Source of the DNA: Hydractinia symbiolongicarpus
Taxonomy: Eukaryota; Cnidaria; Hydrozoa; Anthoathecata; Hydractiniidae
Reading direction: 5' to 3'
Assembly: GCF_029227915.1 (NCBI RefSeq)
Contig: NC_079878.1
Location: 14,818,001 to 14,882,000 of the forward strand
Length of the DNA: 64,000 bases
The position numbers and the translations under genes were made by a program. This document shows, piece by piece, positions 36,207-47,761 of the stretch; positions within the stretch are counted from its first letter, which is position 1; each line of letters begins with the position of its first letter. Under the pieces are notes generated by a model that searched no databases, was not told the DNA's origin, and worked only from the letters and a program-made list of their open reading frames with translations.

Positions 36207-37457
36207 TTTTTCTACCTCCTTCTCTATTCAACTGAGCATCTTGAAGAAGGAAAACATAACAGCGGATATCCCCAGTTCCATCGGCTTTCTTCGTCATGTG
36301 CATGTGTAGGGTAATGGCGTCACTAAGGCGTTGCAGGGGTCTTCCAGAACCGTGCAGGCTGTGCTCAGGTGATGCTTGAAAATCCACAGACAGAGCGTAT
36401 CTTTCTGTGAAAAACTGCCCAATCGTCACCTCCGAATCGTGGCTACCGAATAAGTTTACAATCTGCTCGAGGTGATCTTTCGGGAGCATCGCGTGCGAGT
36501 AGAGCTCATTAGGTTCACCCTCGACAGTGATCGAGATTTTTTCGACCTTTGGATTGTAAAAGACCTCGTTAGCGCCCGAGTAGGCCTTCACTTTTCCAGG
36601 GTCTACGAACAGCAGCAAGACACCTTTTAAACTTTTGGCAGGGGTGTCTATCTGAAAATTGTAGCTCGTATCGGCTTTTTTCATAGTTACAACCTTACTT
36701 CGAAGAATTATTTCAAAGGATAGCGCGAAACGGCTGTACCGCGACATCATAGCGCTCACGAGACCCTCGTGGTTCACCTTGTCAAACTCTAGTGAAATAT
36801 TAGTGATCTTGTACGCGGCATCCTGTGCTTTAGCTGCAGAATTTCCAACAGCTGCTGTGCCTCCATCTTTGATAACACCACCATACGATGCAAAATGTCG
36901 TATAGCCCTGCCTGGTAGAACGGCAAGTCTCTCGTCAGTTCAAACATTTTTCCTAGAAGAATACAAAAGGTGTTGCCATAGGCTGCGACGATCGCTTTTT
37001 CCTCGCCCGTGCCTGCATGATCGGTTGCTTTTACCTGTAGGGCGCGGATTGTACCATTGTTGGGATTGATCCCCTCTAGGATCAGGTTGTTTTCCCGATC
37101 AAATTTGGGCAGCCAGAGATCCCGGTAGACTGCGAGTACATTGTAGTCGCTGATATTCTGCACCTCGTTGCCATTCAAGCTTATGCCAAGATTTTGCACC
37201 AAGGATTTACCTATATTGCTGACGATGGTGCGTTTCGTGTTTGTCCCCGTAAGTTCCAGATCGAAAAGCAGTTTGATACTCCCTGGAAAAATAACATCGT
37301 TCTGCCCTATGTTGGGGATGTCTACATAGAGGTCCTCATTTTGATTGATTGTTGACGGCACGTGGCTTACTTTTACACGCTGCTTCTTTCCTTTCATTGC
37401 CAGCATCGTCTTAATCTCTGCGTAGGGATCGAGCTTAGTTCCGAACATGTTACTCAT
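36154..37457 (-). pseudogene. Polinton major capsid protein (double jelly-roll)
   Basis: Starts at the ATG at 37457 (MSNMFGTKLDPYAEIK). The N-terminal half (DLYVDIPNIGQNDVIFPGS, NIGKSLVQNLGISLNG, LPFYQAGL) matches Polinton capsid proteins related to the double-jelly-roll capsids of large DNA viruses. A frameshift near 36890-36900 moves to the second half (NISLEFDKV...VSAMMSRY, FYNPKVEKISITVEGEPNELYS, SLHGSGRPLQ, YVFLLQDAQLN). The total is about 430 residues, near family length. The 3' end overlaps the start of the integrase frame. Apart from the frameshift it is well preserved. Confidence 0.85.
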
Positions 37458-37495
37458 GCTTTATTATTAGCTGCAGATCGTTTCAAATAAATACA

Positions 37496-38783
37496 ATGCC
37501 GATTAATCCAATATACGAAGAAGACGACTTTACACCAGAGGAAAACATTCCAGACGAGGATGGAGACTTTAGTAGGCCTGAGGACTTTCCCATCCAGTCT
37601 AATTTCAGCTCCACGCTAACACCAGAAGAGCAGGGTCAATCGCCTAGCGGCTCAGCAAGAGCACGAGATACCACGAAGGCAGAGGGAAGACCTACTAAAA
37701 TCAAATGTCGATTGTCTTTACGAACACCTTGGTGAGGAGCTAAGGCAGCCAATCGCAAGATATTACAACGAGTTTGAGGCACGAGGAAACCAGCTTCTTT
37801 TCGATGGCATAGAGATCACGAAAAGAAATGGTGAATTACGGAGCGTTGCCGAGATACGGAAGAGGTTAGGTACAAACCGCTTGCGAGCCATGGGCTTTAC
37901 AGAGTATACAACACCAAACAAAGGCAGTAAAGCAATGGCTCAAAAACTCCTGGACGAGATTGTTCATGTCGAGGAGATAGCCGATGATATTGAAATGATG
38001 CCATTGCTAGGGAATGTCCTTGTTGAAACGGAGACCCTTATGGCAGAAACGTCATCCACCGGTGAAGCCTTCACAGAGCGTGAAAGAAGAGGGCTCAACC
38101 TCGAGCTTCAAACGGTAAGGGGTAACCTGAAGCACTTGAAAAGCAAGATGATCTTCTACGACAGCGAGATCCCAAAAGCAGAAGCCAAGGTAAAAAGACT
38201 TGAGGCGAAGAAAGCTAAACCTGGAGTATCCAAGGAACAGAAAACTATCTGAAGCGAAGACATTGCCAAGACTAGGAAAGATCTAGAACGACTCCAAGAT
38301 CTAAAGGAAGCAGCACTAAAAGCACACGGTTTACTATCATCCGACACTCAGAGTCAACTGAAAGCAATTAAGGAAACGCTGATGAAAATTGCAGAAGGCG
38401 ATAAGTCTCTGGTTGAAAAGCTTAGAATCTTGTTCAAGGAGCAAGGGATTACTATAGCAAGTATCGTCTCGGCTGTTGGTTTACTGATTTTCACCATCGT
38501 ACCCGCAGTTACAGGTGGAGGTTCCACAACAGGCGCAGGAGGAAGTGCCGCTGGGAAGGGCATTTTGCAAAAACAGCTGGAAAGGCTTGGAAAATTTTTG
38601 AAATACCTGGCAGGTAAGGCAGGTGCGGCGCTGCCAGACATCATTGGCACGGTTGTCTCGTTCTTTTTCAGAGTAGCAGCAAAAGTTGTCGAATACGCAG
38701 CCAAACACCTCTACACGACAATCGCTGCTGCCGTCGCTTTTGTTGTGGCCTACGTTGGGGGAAATCGTAGATCGCAAAGCTAG
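37496..38783 (+). pseudogene. Polinton coiled-coil/membrane protein
   Basis: Diverges from the capsid gene (38 bp apart). An acidic N terminus (PINPIYEEDDFTPEE) is followed by a frameshift near 37700, a helical region (RQPIARYYNEFEARGNQLLF...), a long coiled coil (about 38060-38380) with an in-frame TGA at 38250-38252, and a C-terminal half with three hydrophobic segments (ITIASIVSAVGLLIFTIVP, IIGTVVSFFFRVAAKVV, TIAAAVAFVVAYV) separated by glycine-rich linkers. This is a common Polinton protein of unknown role, possibly a membrane-active virion component. Confidence 0.75.
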
Positions 38784-38884
38784 AGTCTAATTTGCTAGCG
38801 CAGTCTGCGACTCTGTTGATAAAAAACACATTAGACCTTACTTTAATCAAATATAGGCAATGATTAGCCCTACCCCAGTTGTAA

Positions 38885-39750
38885 TCAAGGCAGCTTTATT
38901 GTCATCATGCTTACCTCTTTCAAGAGTGTGTGGCAAACGGCTACCCCCTTTTCTCGTCTTGGTGCTTGATGTTTGGAACTCTGTTCTGCGGGGCTAGTCG
39001 ACTCGCTAACGTTAATCTGAGGGTTAACACCGATAGCGAAATACTCTCTGCTGATGAGAATTTTGTTTGTGAAATTTACAACATTTCCAATATGAAGGCT
39101 CATGTCACTGGGAATCATATAGACGCCATGGGACACAATAAAATTCACATTGGACCGCGCATATTTCAGCACATTTTGAAATTCGGCAATTTTCTTTCCT
39201 GTATTGCTAGGTCTAATTACCAGGTCATTAAATGTCGTCAGGTACAGGCGTTGAGCATCAATTGCGCTGCCGTGGTTTCCAATGATTCCAGATCTTGCAT
39301 TTGCCTGGCTTTCGAGAATTAGGTAGGCATAGAAGCGGACGCTTTGGGATAACCGTTCAATACCAATACGAGTGAGGCCCTGGGATTTTTCAATGATCCA
39401 GCGACTCCACAAGTCCTCGTCAAGATAGCTAGGACCTGAAGCAGGATAATCTTTGCGATGAAGTTGCCAACTACTGAAGATGGTTTCGTTCCTCCACTCC
39501 TGCTCACCGCCGGGTACTCCAAACTCGCGAGCCAGTTGCTGGAGTTTTGTTTGTTGAAGGGGTTGTTTAGACGTCGAAATCTAACTGAGCCCGGTAGAGA
39601 AATGTCAGAGGACCCTTGGGCATCAATAACGATGTTCTGCACTGAAAGGTCATCCCCCTTAAGTCTCTCCAAATATCTCCCATGGCTAGGCGCATACTTT
39701 GCCTTCGGGTTGTACGAATAAAGGCTCATCTTTTCTTTAAGAATAAACAT
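38885..39750 (-). pseudogene. Polinton structural protein, candidate minor capsid
   Basis: The N-terminal part begins near 39730 (SLYSYNPKAKYAPSHGRYLERLKGDDLSVQNIV). One or more frameshifts near 39410-39560 lead to the second part (LWSRWIIEKSQGLTR...AIDAQRLYLTTFNDLVIRPS...NVLKYARSNVNFIVSHGVYMIPSDMS). It then decays near APRREKGVAV. The family is conserved across Polintons and lies beside the capsid gene, which suggests a virion role. The penton-like assignment is an inference from neighbourhood, not from a visible fold. Confidence 0.6.
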
Positions 39751-39972
39751 GAAGCAACTCTACATCACTGACATCGAGAAGCCTACGATTTTTGACGATT
39801 ACCTAGAGCAGGATACAAGGATTGCTCTAAAGTCGATCAGTATTCGATTGGTTGAACATTTACAGCGACAAAGAGTTTACCATCCGTAAGGTAGGGCCTG
39901 ATCAAAGGCTTACTCGAATTTAGATGATGAATGGGTTGTACAAGATCGAAGATCTGGCAACTACCTGGCAAC
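39749..39972 (+). pseudogene. Truncated Polinton gene cut off by the right TIR
   Basis: The ATG at 39749 starts KQLYITDIEKPTIFDDYLEQ, then a frameshift near 39845 leads to SDKEFTIRKVGPD and MMNGLYKIEDLATT before the right TIR begins at about 39973. In related elements this protein continues much further, so its 3' part, and probably the missing protease gene, was removed by an internal deletion. Confidence 0.6.
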
Positions 39973-40203
39973 TACCGTGGGATTTTGTCAGACCGAAGGC
40001 TATCGCTCGTTGAAGGTTTTGCGCATGCGTAGATTTTTGATGATGTCAGCAGATTTGATGGATGTGGGGGTCACGTGATCTTTTTAGTCATTTGAGGCAT
40101 GATAAAATCTGTGATGTCACAAGTAAAAAAACTGTATGTAATTTTTATAAGGGTTTGACCGTGGAAAATTGAAAACCGCTTATATTCATCCCCTTCTACT
40201 ACT
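39973..40203 (-). repeat. Polinton right terminal inverted repeat
   Basis: 231 bp, inverted match to the left end, ending CCCCTTCTACTACT. It has only one of the two 95-bp subunits found on the left. Confidence 0.9.
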
Positions 40204-42475
40204 AGTGGCTAGTCCAGAAAATCACAAAAACCTATAGTTAGTGGATTGTTTCCAATGGGGACTACTGAAACAAACAAAAAAAAAATAATTAACCTTAGAC
40301 TGCAGCGGCGGATTTAGGGCATCTCAAGCTAGTCGGTTGGACGTACTTAATTTTTATCAAAAACCTTGTTGTTGCAATTTCCAACAAGAAGCCTTAAGGC
40401 TTGAAGATTTCCGCCTTGTCAAGAGAAACATTCCACAGAGCAAAACGTTTAATGGTCGACCCAAGGCTGAGATTTCCAATTTAAAAACAGGATAAATGAT
40501 TGAATAATTGCGCAAAACTATGTGACTTAATGGCTTTTTGAAGCTTTTTGACTATTCCATTTCTTGAGTAGTTATAGTTGTAAAAACAATAATTTAAGTC
40601 TAGGGTTGTGAGTCTGAGGTTCATGTTCTTATAACATTGGTCTTATATAAAACAAGGGGTTAAAGTAACCTCGTCTGAAAAGTTTTAAATATGGGGGACA
40701 AATTACCCAATTTATACTTCAATTTAATTACATCTGAATAAATAAAAAAGTATATGCAGATTTACACATAGTTCTAAAAAAGTATAAAAACTTGAGATCT
40801 ACCTGAAAAGTTCTAAAAATTTGATGATAGAAATTCTGTAAAATTGACAAAGTAAACCATAGAAGTCTAGTTTCCTAAAAAAATAATGTGAAGTAAATAC
40901 TATTAAATAACCAAAATAAAACTAAAATAAATTATATAAATATATATTAGTTTTAGTGATTCATTTTTCACAAATTAATGTTTGCAGTTTACTCTTTCAA
41001 CATTTTTCGGAAATGCTGATGATGGCTGTGTTAGATTATGGCTGACCTAAATAAGAAAGAAAAATACTAAAAAAACATATATGAAGAACTCAAAATAATC
41101 TTAGCCCATTAATGTGATTTTGTTCTGTGCCCATATATTTAAAGATGACAGGTATAAATGCAAGATAAAATAACATTATTCACCATTTTATGAATCTTTG
41201 GTAAAAAAATCAGGTGATGCTGTAAAACGCCAAATATTTGTGATGTCTGTCTTTCCAAGAAGAATACCTGCGTGTTCAAAGACAAATTTCGGCAGTTTCA
41301 TAAATATTTAATTTTTTTGAAAGTTCCTAAACATGCCTAAAAGCATCCCTAAAATGTTATATTCAACAGTGACCAAGAATACTATATTTACTCTATAATT
41401 ACTTCACCACTGGATTAGTGTTTTAACCTACAAATAAAGGTGGGTTTAGCGGGAATCCTACATTGCAGGATTTATAGGCTGGATATGTGGAATTATGTTT
41501 GGGTAAAAAACCCTGAGTGTAGTATTGTTTTTAGCAAAACTTCGCAAGTTTTTAAAAAGGTTTGGAAATATGAAGCATAACAAGTATAATTACCTACCTC
41601 AAATCTTTTCCAGGCTATAAGCAATGCAACTACCTTTACAACTTTTAATTGGAACTTCAATATGCATTCAAAATTGTTGTAAGAGCCTAACTTGCCTAGG
41701 GTAGAAATTATTTGCACAATAAATTTTCCTGAAACTTATTTTTGTGGATGAGTGGTACACAATAATGCTTCAATTTGCAGAATATATGCGAAATGTGTAG
41801 TATCAATTTTTGGGTGCCTTAAGTTCAGTTATTTTAGCAGAGGCAAAATCAGTATGTTGTCTGACATAGTACTCAGAAGTTAGGGCATTTACAAATGAGC
41901 AACATAGAACTCAATAACTTAGATGCTAAAGAAATCAAAGTATAAAGAAATAAAAAAAATTGTAATTGTTGCCCATTTATGTAAGTTACGACACACTTAC
42001 ATACATATTGAGCTCGCATGTCAGGTTTTTTATGGAGCAAAATGTTGTAACACAATGTAACGGTCCATAGTCAAATTGGAAAAAAATGTTTTTTGAATAT
42101 TTGTGTACAAAACAAAATAAAATTTCATAAAGCTCATAAAGAATTTTATGAGAAAAATGCACTGCAGATTTGTCTGTCAAAGTTTGTAATTCTGATCTGC
42201 TGCTGATGCTGCATTTTAACGATAGTCGTGTTAAATATAAGACAACACTTATTTTACGTTCTTTATGTTAAACTTTGTATGCAATACAGTCTGTAGCTAG
42301 CTAGCTACATGCAAATGTAGCTTAAACCGGTCAAAATTTCCTGAAAACTACTGAACCTTTTGGGCTATTAATCATCAGTTTTGTTTCCCAAACTGTTAAG
42401 TCAGTTGCTTGCTCACCTGATATTTGAAAAAAGGTAATGGTTTTGATCCCTAACTACTTAAGGAAAGCCATTTTA
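40204..42475. other. Non-coding region right of the Polinton
   Basis: AT-rich; no gene, RNA or bounded mobile element that I can support. Confidence 0.4.
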
Positions 42476-42848
42476 TTCGGCGATTCGGTTCAGCTTTGTT
42501 GCCGTAGTGATGCTTGACATTTGGCTTAATTGACGAATCGCATTTGTGCTACATCCACCATTTTTAAATTTTTGCTGGGTGAAAACAAACCTAGTTCGTA
42601 GGGGGAAGAATGGTAAAAATGTAGAAATGGAAGTATAATTAACTAACGAAAGGTTGATCACAATAAAAATCTGTCTGGCAATGATGCTTAGCTATCTAGA
42701 TTTTGCTCCAAAAAATTATCTTTGCTCAAACTTTTTAACATTGTTCTTAAAACTCCAAAATGTGTCTAGCTCTGCACTCTCTTCACCTAAAATACGGAAA
42801 CTTTTCACCTCCAAAGAAATTGTTATGACATCAAACCGAATCGCCGAA
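42476..42848. mobile_element. Tc1/mariner-type MITE
   Basis: 373 bp with perfect 15-bp inverted ends TTCGGCGATTCGGTT and TA on both outer sides (42474-42475, 42849-42850), the mariner-type duplication. No transposase frame. Confidence 0.75.
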
Positions 42849-44282
42849 TAGTTGGACAGAAATGCTAGGGAATTTTGTAGCTTAAATAAGAGCTTTAAAC
42901 ACTCTGAAGAATCGCAAATGTAAAACACTTTAACATAGCTAAGTAACAAACTAGCTAGCTTAAAATACACAGCATTTTTTTATCTGAGAAGTCTCATCGA
43001 CCAAACATCCTGTTTTGCAAAACATTGATTTGGAGTTTCAAACATATCAAGAGGAACGGTAACCGACTGTTTTAGGCAAGAAACTTTGGCCTGTGGGACC
43101 TGAAACCCGAAGAGCTTCGAGACAAAGCATCACAGGAAGCCACGAAATCAGATTCTGACAATCTGAGATCCTTTTGGCTAAAAAATCAAATAACGCATTT
43201 CTATCGGCATTTAAGAAATTAAACAACTTCCAGGCCCTGGGTAAAATACTTTATTCTGGACACAGGCTATAGGTGGTCCCTATCTCTCATCTTCCAAGGC
43301 GATTTTAAAGATTCCGCCTTACGCGCCGGAAATCAAAAAGTATTTCGCCTAAGCACAAAAATCTACCAGGGTGGCACTCGTAATAGCTCTGGGTGGGTTG
43401 AATTTCTATAGAATTTCTACACATAATACACACATGCATGTATCATATAGTTGAGCGCATATTCATCGATGATATGGCGTAATACGTAAGAAGCTGCTTA
43501 ATTATCCTGCAAGTAACTTTGCATGTTGTTTTATTAGGGTGTACAAAATTTAGTTATTTGCTTTAATTCACTGCTAAAATTGTAGTGCATACCCCCTAAT
43601 TTATTCTCGATGTACTTCGACTTACTTGTTGTATTAGGGGGTGAAAATATAAATAATGGTAACATGTGACCATAAAAAGCATAAGCCACCCCCCATATTT
43701 TTAACCTAAGTAAGTCAAATAAGGCGAGAAATGCCGTTAAAAACCGTTAAAACCAAAAATAAATGATGTTTTACTTCGTCGCTCAATAGTTTTTCGCAAC
43801 AAAAAAAAAATAATAAACAACATATTTACTTTTGAAGATTTGTTATCAAGGTCATAAAACAGCAAAGAAATAAGAACTTGATAAAAATTGTACAACTACC
43901 CCCTGATAAAGCTATTGCGACTGACTTGTGAAGGGATTTCCATGCTGAATTGAATATGAAACTATGAAGCCGTAGCAGCATGTGTGGTGTTCGTACAAAT
44001 CATTTTGGCAGCTGGAGAAAGAAAACGCATGATGTTTTTTTATTAAAGTTTTGCTTTTAGTTAAGTTGGATAAAGAAAGTTGTTGTGCATGGCACTACGA
44101 ATTTGCGAATTGAAAGCAGGTGGGAAGTGGAATAAGCTGCTCTTTTTAAATCAACGATTTTAGCTTAAAAGAATGGTTTACTTTGCAAAACCTCGAAAAT
44201 ACTATTTTCTGGTGAACTTTGTTTATCGATGGATGTTGTTTAGGTAGAAGTAGATTTTGTAATGTTTTTAATGTGTTTTTAG
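42849..44282. other. Non-coding region
   Basis: Contains a less AT-rich block at about 43020-43400 with no recognisable gene. Otherwise AT-rich sequence. Confidence 0.4.
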
Positions 44283-44329
44283 CATAGTCTATAGAAGAAA
44301 AACCTTTTTTTCTTCTTCTATAGACTATG
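44283..44329. mobile_element. 47-bp hairpin insertion with 8-bp direct repeats
   Basis: Perfect 17-bp arms (CATAGTCTATAGAAGAA and complement) around a 13-base loop, flanked on both sides by GTTTTTAG (44275-44282 and 44330-44337). It looks like a minimal foldback insertion with an 8-bp target duplication. Confidence 0.6.
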
Positions 44330-44957
44330 GTTTTTAGCTAGTTAGAATGCAGATAAATTGTGCAGAAAAACTTTTGTACTATTATTGAACTAATAAGATA
44401 AAAAATCACTAAGCTATAAAAAACAGAAAATGGCTTATTTTATATTAATGGCTTATTTTATATTTTATAAAATATAATTTTATGTTGTCTTTTATAACTT
44501 TTATTCTGCTTTTTTGTCTCACACAGGGTTTCATAAAACAGTACTCTTATTCGGCTGGTCACCAAAAATCTATTGAAATATGCTCTCCAGCGTAGAGAGA
44601 AGCCATGCGGTACACAAAAATTTGTAGTTCTTAAAAAAAATGCCTCCTGGGGTTAAAAGGGGTTAAAATACTCAAGATTTTTTTCAAAGCGTGCAGAAAT
44701 TTTGACCTCAACATGGTGTACAAACCGGTCACTTATGAAACATGTCATTTTAAGTTAACCGGCTTAAATCTTAGTATAAAACTGGCTAATATATAGACCT
44801 GTCCATGCTTGGTTTTCCTCATATTGGCTTTAATATATTTTTAAAATGGGGTTTTATGCGCTAAGTAAAAAACGCCCTTAAACGCCTTGCGTTTTTTAAC
44901 GCCCATTTCTTAGTGACTTTGTAAAAAAATGGACTAACTTGTTGAAATTCCTGTATC
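44330..44957. other. Non-coding region
   Basis: No feature recognised. Confidence 0.4.
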
Positions 44958-46114
44958 CTGTATATAAGTAATTTGAAAACTGGTTGCGAAAAATGTGGTG
45001 AAGTTTTCAAACATGAGGAATATTGCAAAGAAAATCATCTCAGCATGTGTATCGGGCAAAAGTCGCCACTATTGAGTAATGTTTTTAAAATAAATAAAGA
45101 AAATGATATCCCGAGAGAATTTGAAAAAGCTGCTCTCCATCTGATCAAAACAAAAATGGCACAGTCAACATTACCAAATAATGGCATTGAGTTTATGACT
45201 GGTGGATCAAGAGTAAGAACAACTGTATTTCAATCCAACATCACATATTAGTTTGTCCCAAAAACGATTAAAATTATATATACTTTTTTATAGCCTTTGG
45301 TCTTCACTTCAACACCAAAAGCAAAAAAAAAAAAAAAAAACAGAATTAAGTAAAAGGACTGTTCAAAAGCGCCACAAATTCATCTGAGGCCAACTTCAGC
45401 TTACTGCAGGTTAACATGGCCCACGGCAGAGTTAGCGAAATTACCACCCGGGGGTTGATGTCACAAGCCCTCCCGCGAAGGAATTTATTTACAATAGGGA
45501 CACAAGATGGCGACTGGCACAAAGTTTCTTCTCCAGCTAATATTTTACAACTTCAACAACGAATATCTTGCGAACAAATCTGAATAAGTATAAAAGAAAT
45601 TTTTTTTCGTAATTAGTACAATATTTTGAGTTGATTTTCGATTACTTTTTTTAAAGTGGGAGGTAAGCTTTAAGCCGTGAACTTCAGATATTTTGCTCGC
45701 GCAAGAAATTTGTGATTACCTAGCAAGATACACTAGTGGTTGGATTTTGACTGAATATTGAGCCAGTATGACGAGTGGAAACAGAGCTGTATTAAGGATG
45801 GAAAACGTATCCAACAATTTTCAAGCCAAGTCATCGTAGTGGTGCCCTCTGCCAAGACTACTTGACATATGTTGTATAGCTAGAACAATATGGATAGAAA
45901 AAATCTTACCAATCTTATTAATATTTTTTATTTCATACTTACCTTTCTATCTGATTTTTTTGTTATGCAGTGTCAGTGGAGATGGTAACTTTCTTTACAG
46001 ATCTATTTCTGTGTTGCTGATTCGTGATGAAACCCTGGCTTTTGAGAATTTTGATCAACTGCTTGGTTGTGATGTGTATACAAAGACCAAGTCAAGAAAA
46101 CTGGCCATAATTGA
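44958..46114 (+). pseudogene. C2H2 plus OTU-like gene remnant (transposon-derived)
   Basis: Three exon-like blocks. The first (44958 to about 45212) encodes a CEKCGEVFKHEEYCKENHLSMC finger and ends GGSR at a GTAAG donor. The second starts after TTTTTATAG near 45295 (PLVFTSTPKAKKK...) and breaks in a poly-A run. The third (45971-46114) is an OTU-protease-like block, SGDGNFLYRSIS, ending at a GTAAGC donor. In active OTU proteases the residue after GDGN is the catalytic Cys; here it is Phe. Such genes accompany several animal DNA transposons. No complete frame exists, and the linkage of the three blocks is inferred from order and strand. Confidence 0.45.
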
Positions 46115-47059
46115 GTAAGCAAAATGTGTTTCAAAATCCTTCATTTGGTCATCATTTATGTGCGTTTTATCAATTTTTAATGTTGTTGTGGTATAATAAT
46201 TTTTTTACTAAATGTCTAAACTCCTGTGATCAAATGGTATGATTTTTATGATACAATTTCGTAAAAGGTTCAGGTTCGATTCCTGACAGGAGTAAACTAT
46301 ATGTGATGCAGGCAGTACCTTCAAAATTAGTGTCACTCTATAGCTAGCTACTTTAAAATAATCATCTCAAGACAAAAAAAATTTTGATTTTGAGCTTAGG
46401 GAATAAACTATACATACTAATACACACTGGGTACTTGAAATTTATAAGAAATAGTAATAGAAATAGACATCCAGAAACCTAAAAGTATCACACTACCTCT
46501 ATCGTCCATCTTTGGTTGATTGCTTATAAACACGAACAAAGTGGACTGTTTGCATTCATCTTGTTACGGTTGAGAAATTCTGTCTACCTTTTTTTGCTTA
46601 TTTGCTTATACGCGATAGCAAAGTAGTTTTTCATCTCCGCATTCTCTCCATGCAAAAAAGCAAATATATCAACTTTGACACGCTTACTTGCTTATTCTTT
46701 ATTAATCGAGAAAACAAAGTTGCTTTTCGTTTCGCTTGCTCAGAGGAGTATCTATCTACTTTTTTTGGGAAAGTGAATAAGCGCAATAAGCAAAAACACA
46801 ACTTCCTCATCAGACTTCCTAAAAACACAAGGTAAACTACACATACGAGACGCGTGCGGGCTTTTTCTCTACGTTTTTGAAAGAAATTCTTTTTTTTAGT
46901 CAAATTTTTAATATGTTTTAGATGCTGCTTAATGTTTGCCATTTTGCGACATTTAAACGCTGTTTTGCTTGTAAATTCTGTTTAATTAAGGTTGCTCCTG
47001 AAAAGGTTTGAGCGTGAAAATTCCACTTTGTACCCCATCGGAGAGCAACGAAGGAGAAC
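46115..47059. other. Non-coding region
   Basis: No gene recognised apart from the tRNA-like sequence at 46220-46293. Confidence 0.4.
46220..46293 (+). tRNA. tRNA-like sequence, probably a pseudogene
   Basis: 74 nt that fold as a cloverleaf. The acceptor stem ACTCCTG/CAGGAGT is perfect. The D arm is ATCA/TGAT with GG in its loop. The anticodon stem is TATGA/TCGTA (one G-T pair) with loop TACAATT, and the T arm TCAGG-TTCGATT-CCTGA is perfect. The B box GGTTCGATTCC is intact. Position 33 would be A instead of the universal T, and three bases separate D and anticodon arms, so it is probably not a working tRNA (nominal anticodon CAA). Confidence 0.35.
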
Positions 47060-47470
47060 ATTCCGACCGCAAGAATGGTTACTAGTTATTAATTAAGACG
47101 TTCACGTAATTTGGACGGTATATGCTAGCTAGGTAACTATCACTTCTGCTGGGAAAGACAAATGATATCTTTTTTTAACATATTTCTTAAACAAGCCTCC
47201 TTAAAGTTGATGCAAAACTGTAGCTGGCCTATTTATCCACTCTACAAAATAAATCGACCGCCATATTTGTTGTATTCTTGTTGTGTTCACATATAAAACT
47301 CCTAAGCAGGTTAGACACAAATTTCTGCAGGGCAAAACTGTTCATAAATTATTTTTCAGTTATAATTATCATAACATTTAGGCGATCATGTGACCAGTCT
47401 GTTCCAGGGCAATTTCGCCGATATCAACTTCATTAACAAGGCAAAATGCTCTGGGAACGAGGTTGGGAAA
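47060..47470 (+). repeat. Dispersed repeat, copy without MITE
   Basis: Inverted homologue of 23640-24195 without the 157-bp MITE. Its right part (47385-47465) is the inverted homologue of 16331-16412. Confidence 0.6.
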
Positions 47471-47761
47471 TCAATTAATCGAAAATATCATCCACGCTAT
47501 TGAAATCAGCAATCTTGTGTATAAGAGGATCGAGAACTTCGAGAAAAGGAATGACACGCCAACTGATTCATCAAACCATAGTCACAAAGAATAGTCTCGA
47601 GACTCGTGCCAACGCGCTCTGCTCCCGACAAATAACTCGGGTTCCTACATTTTCTACTACTTAGACTACTTTTAGGGGCACCAAAATTTAAAAAACAAGC
47701 GGAAAACCTTAGCAAAACTTATATTTTTTTAAGTAATTTTTTATTTATGCTGTAATTTGCT

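Larger units (their letters stand above)
28197..40203 (+). mobile_element. Polinton/Maverick element, decayed
   Basis: A 12.0-kb element bounded by inverted ends AGTAGTAGAAGGGGATGAAT, starting AG and ending CT as Polintons do. It encodes protein-primed DNA polymerase B, A32-like ATPase, retroviral-type integrase, double-jelly-roll major capsid protein, several small membrane or coiled-coil proteins and a BRO-N protein. I found no adenovirus-type cysteine protease. Nearly every gene has stops or frameshifts. A clean 6-bp target duplication is not visible (flanks AAGTGA and AGTGGC). Confidence 0.95.

Noticed and set aside
28191-40209. 6-bp target duplication for the Polinton
   Set aside because: AAGTGA and AGTGGC share only AGTG with a one-base offset; not strong enough to call.
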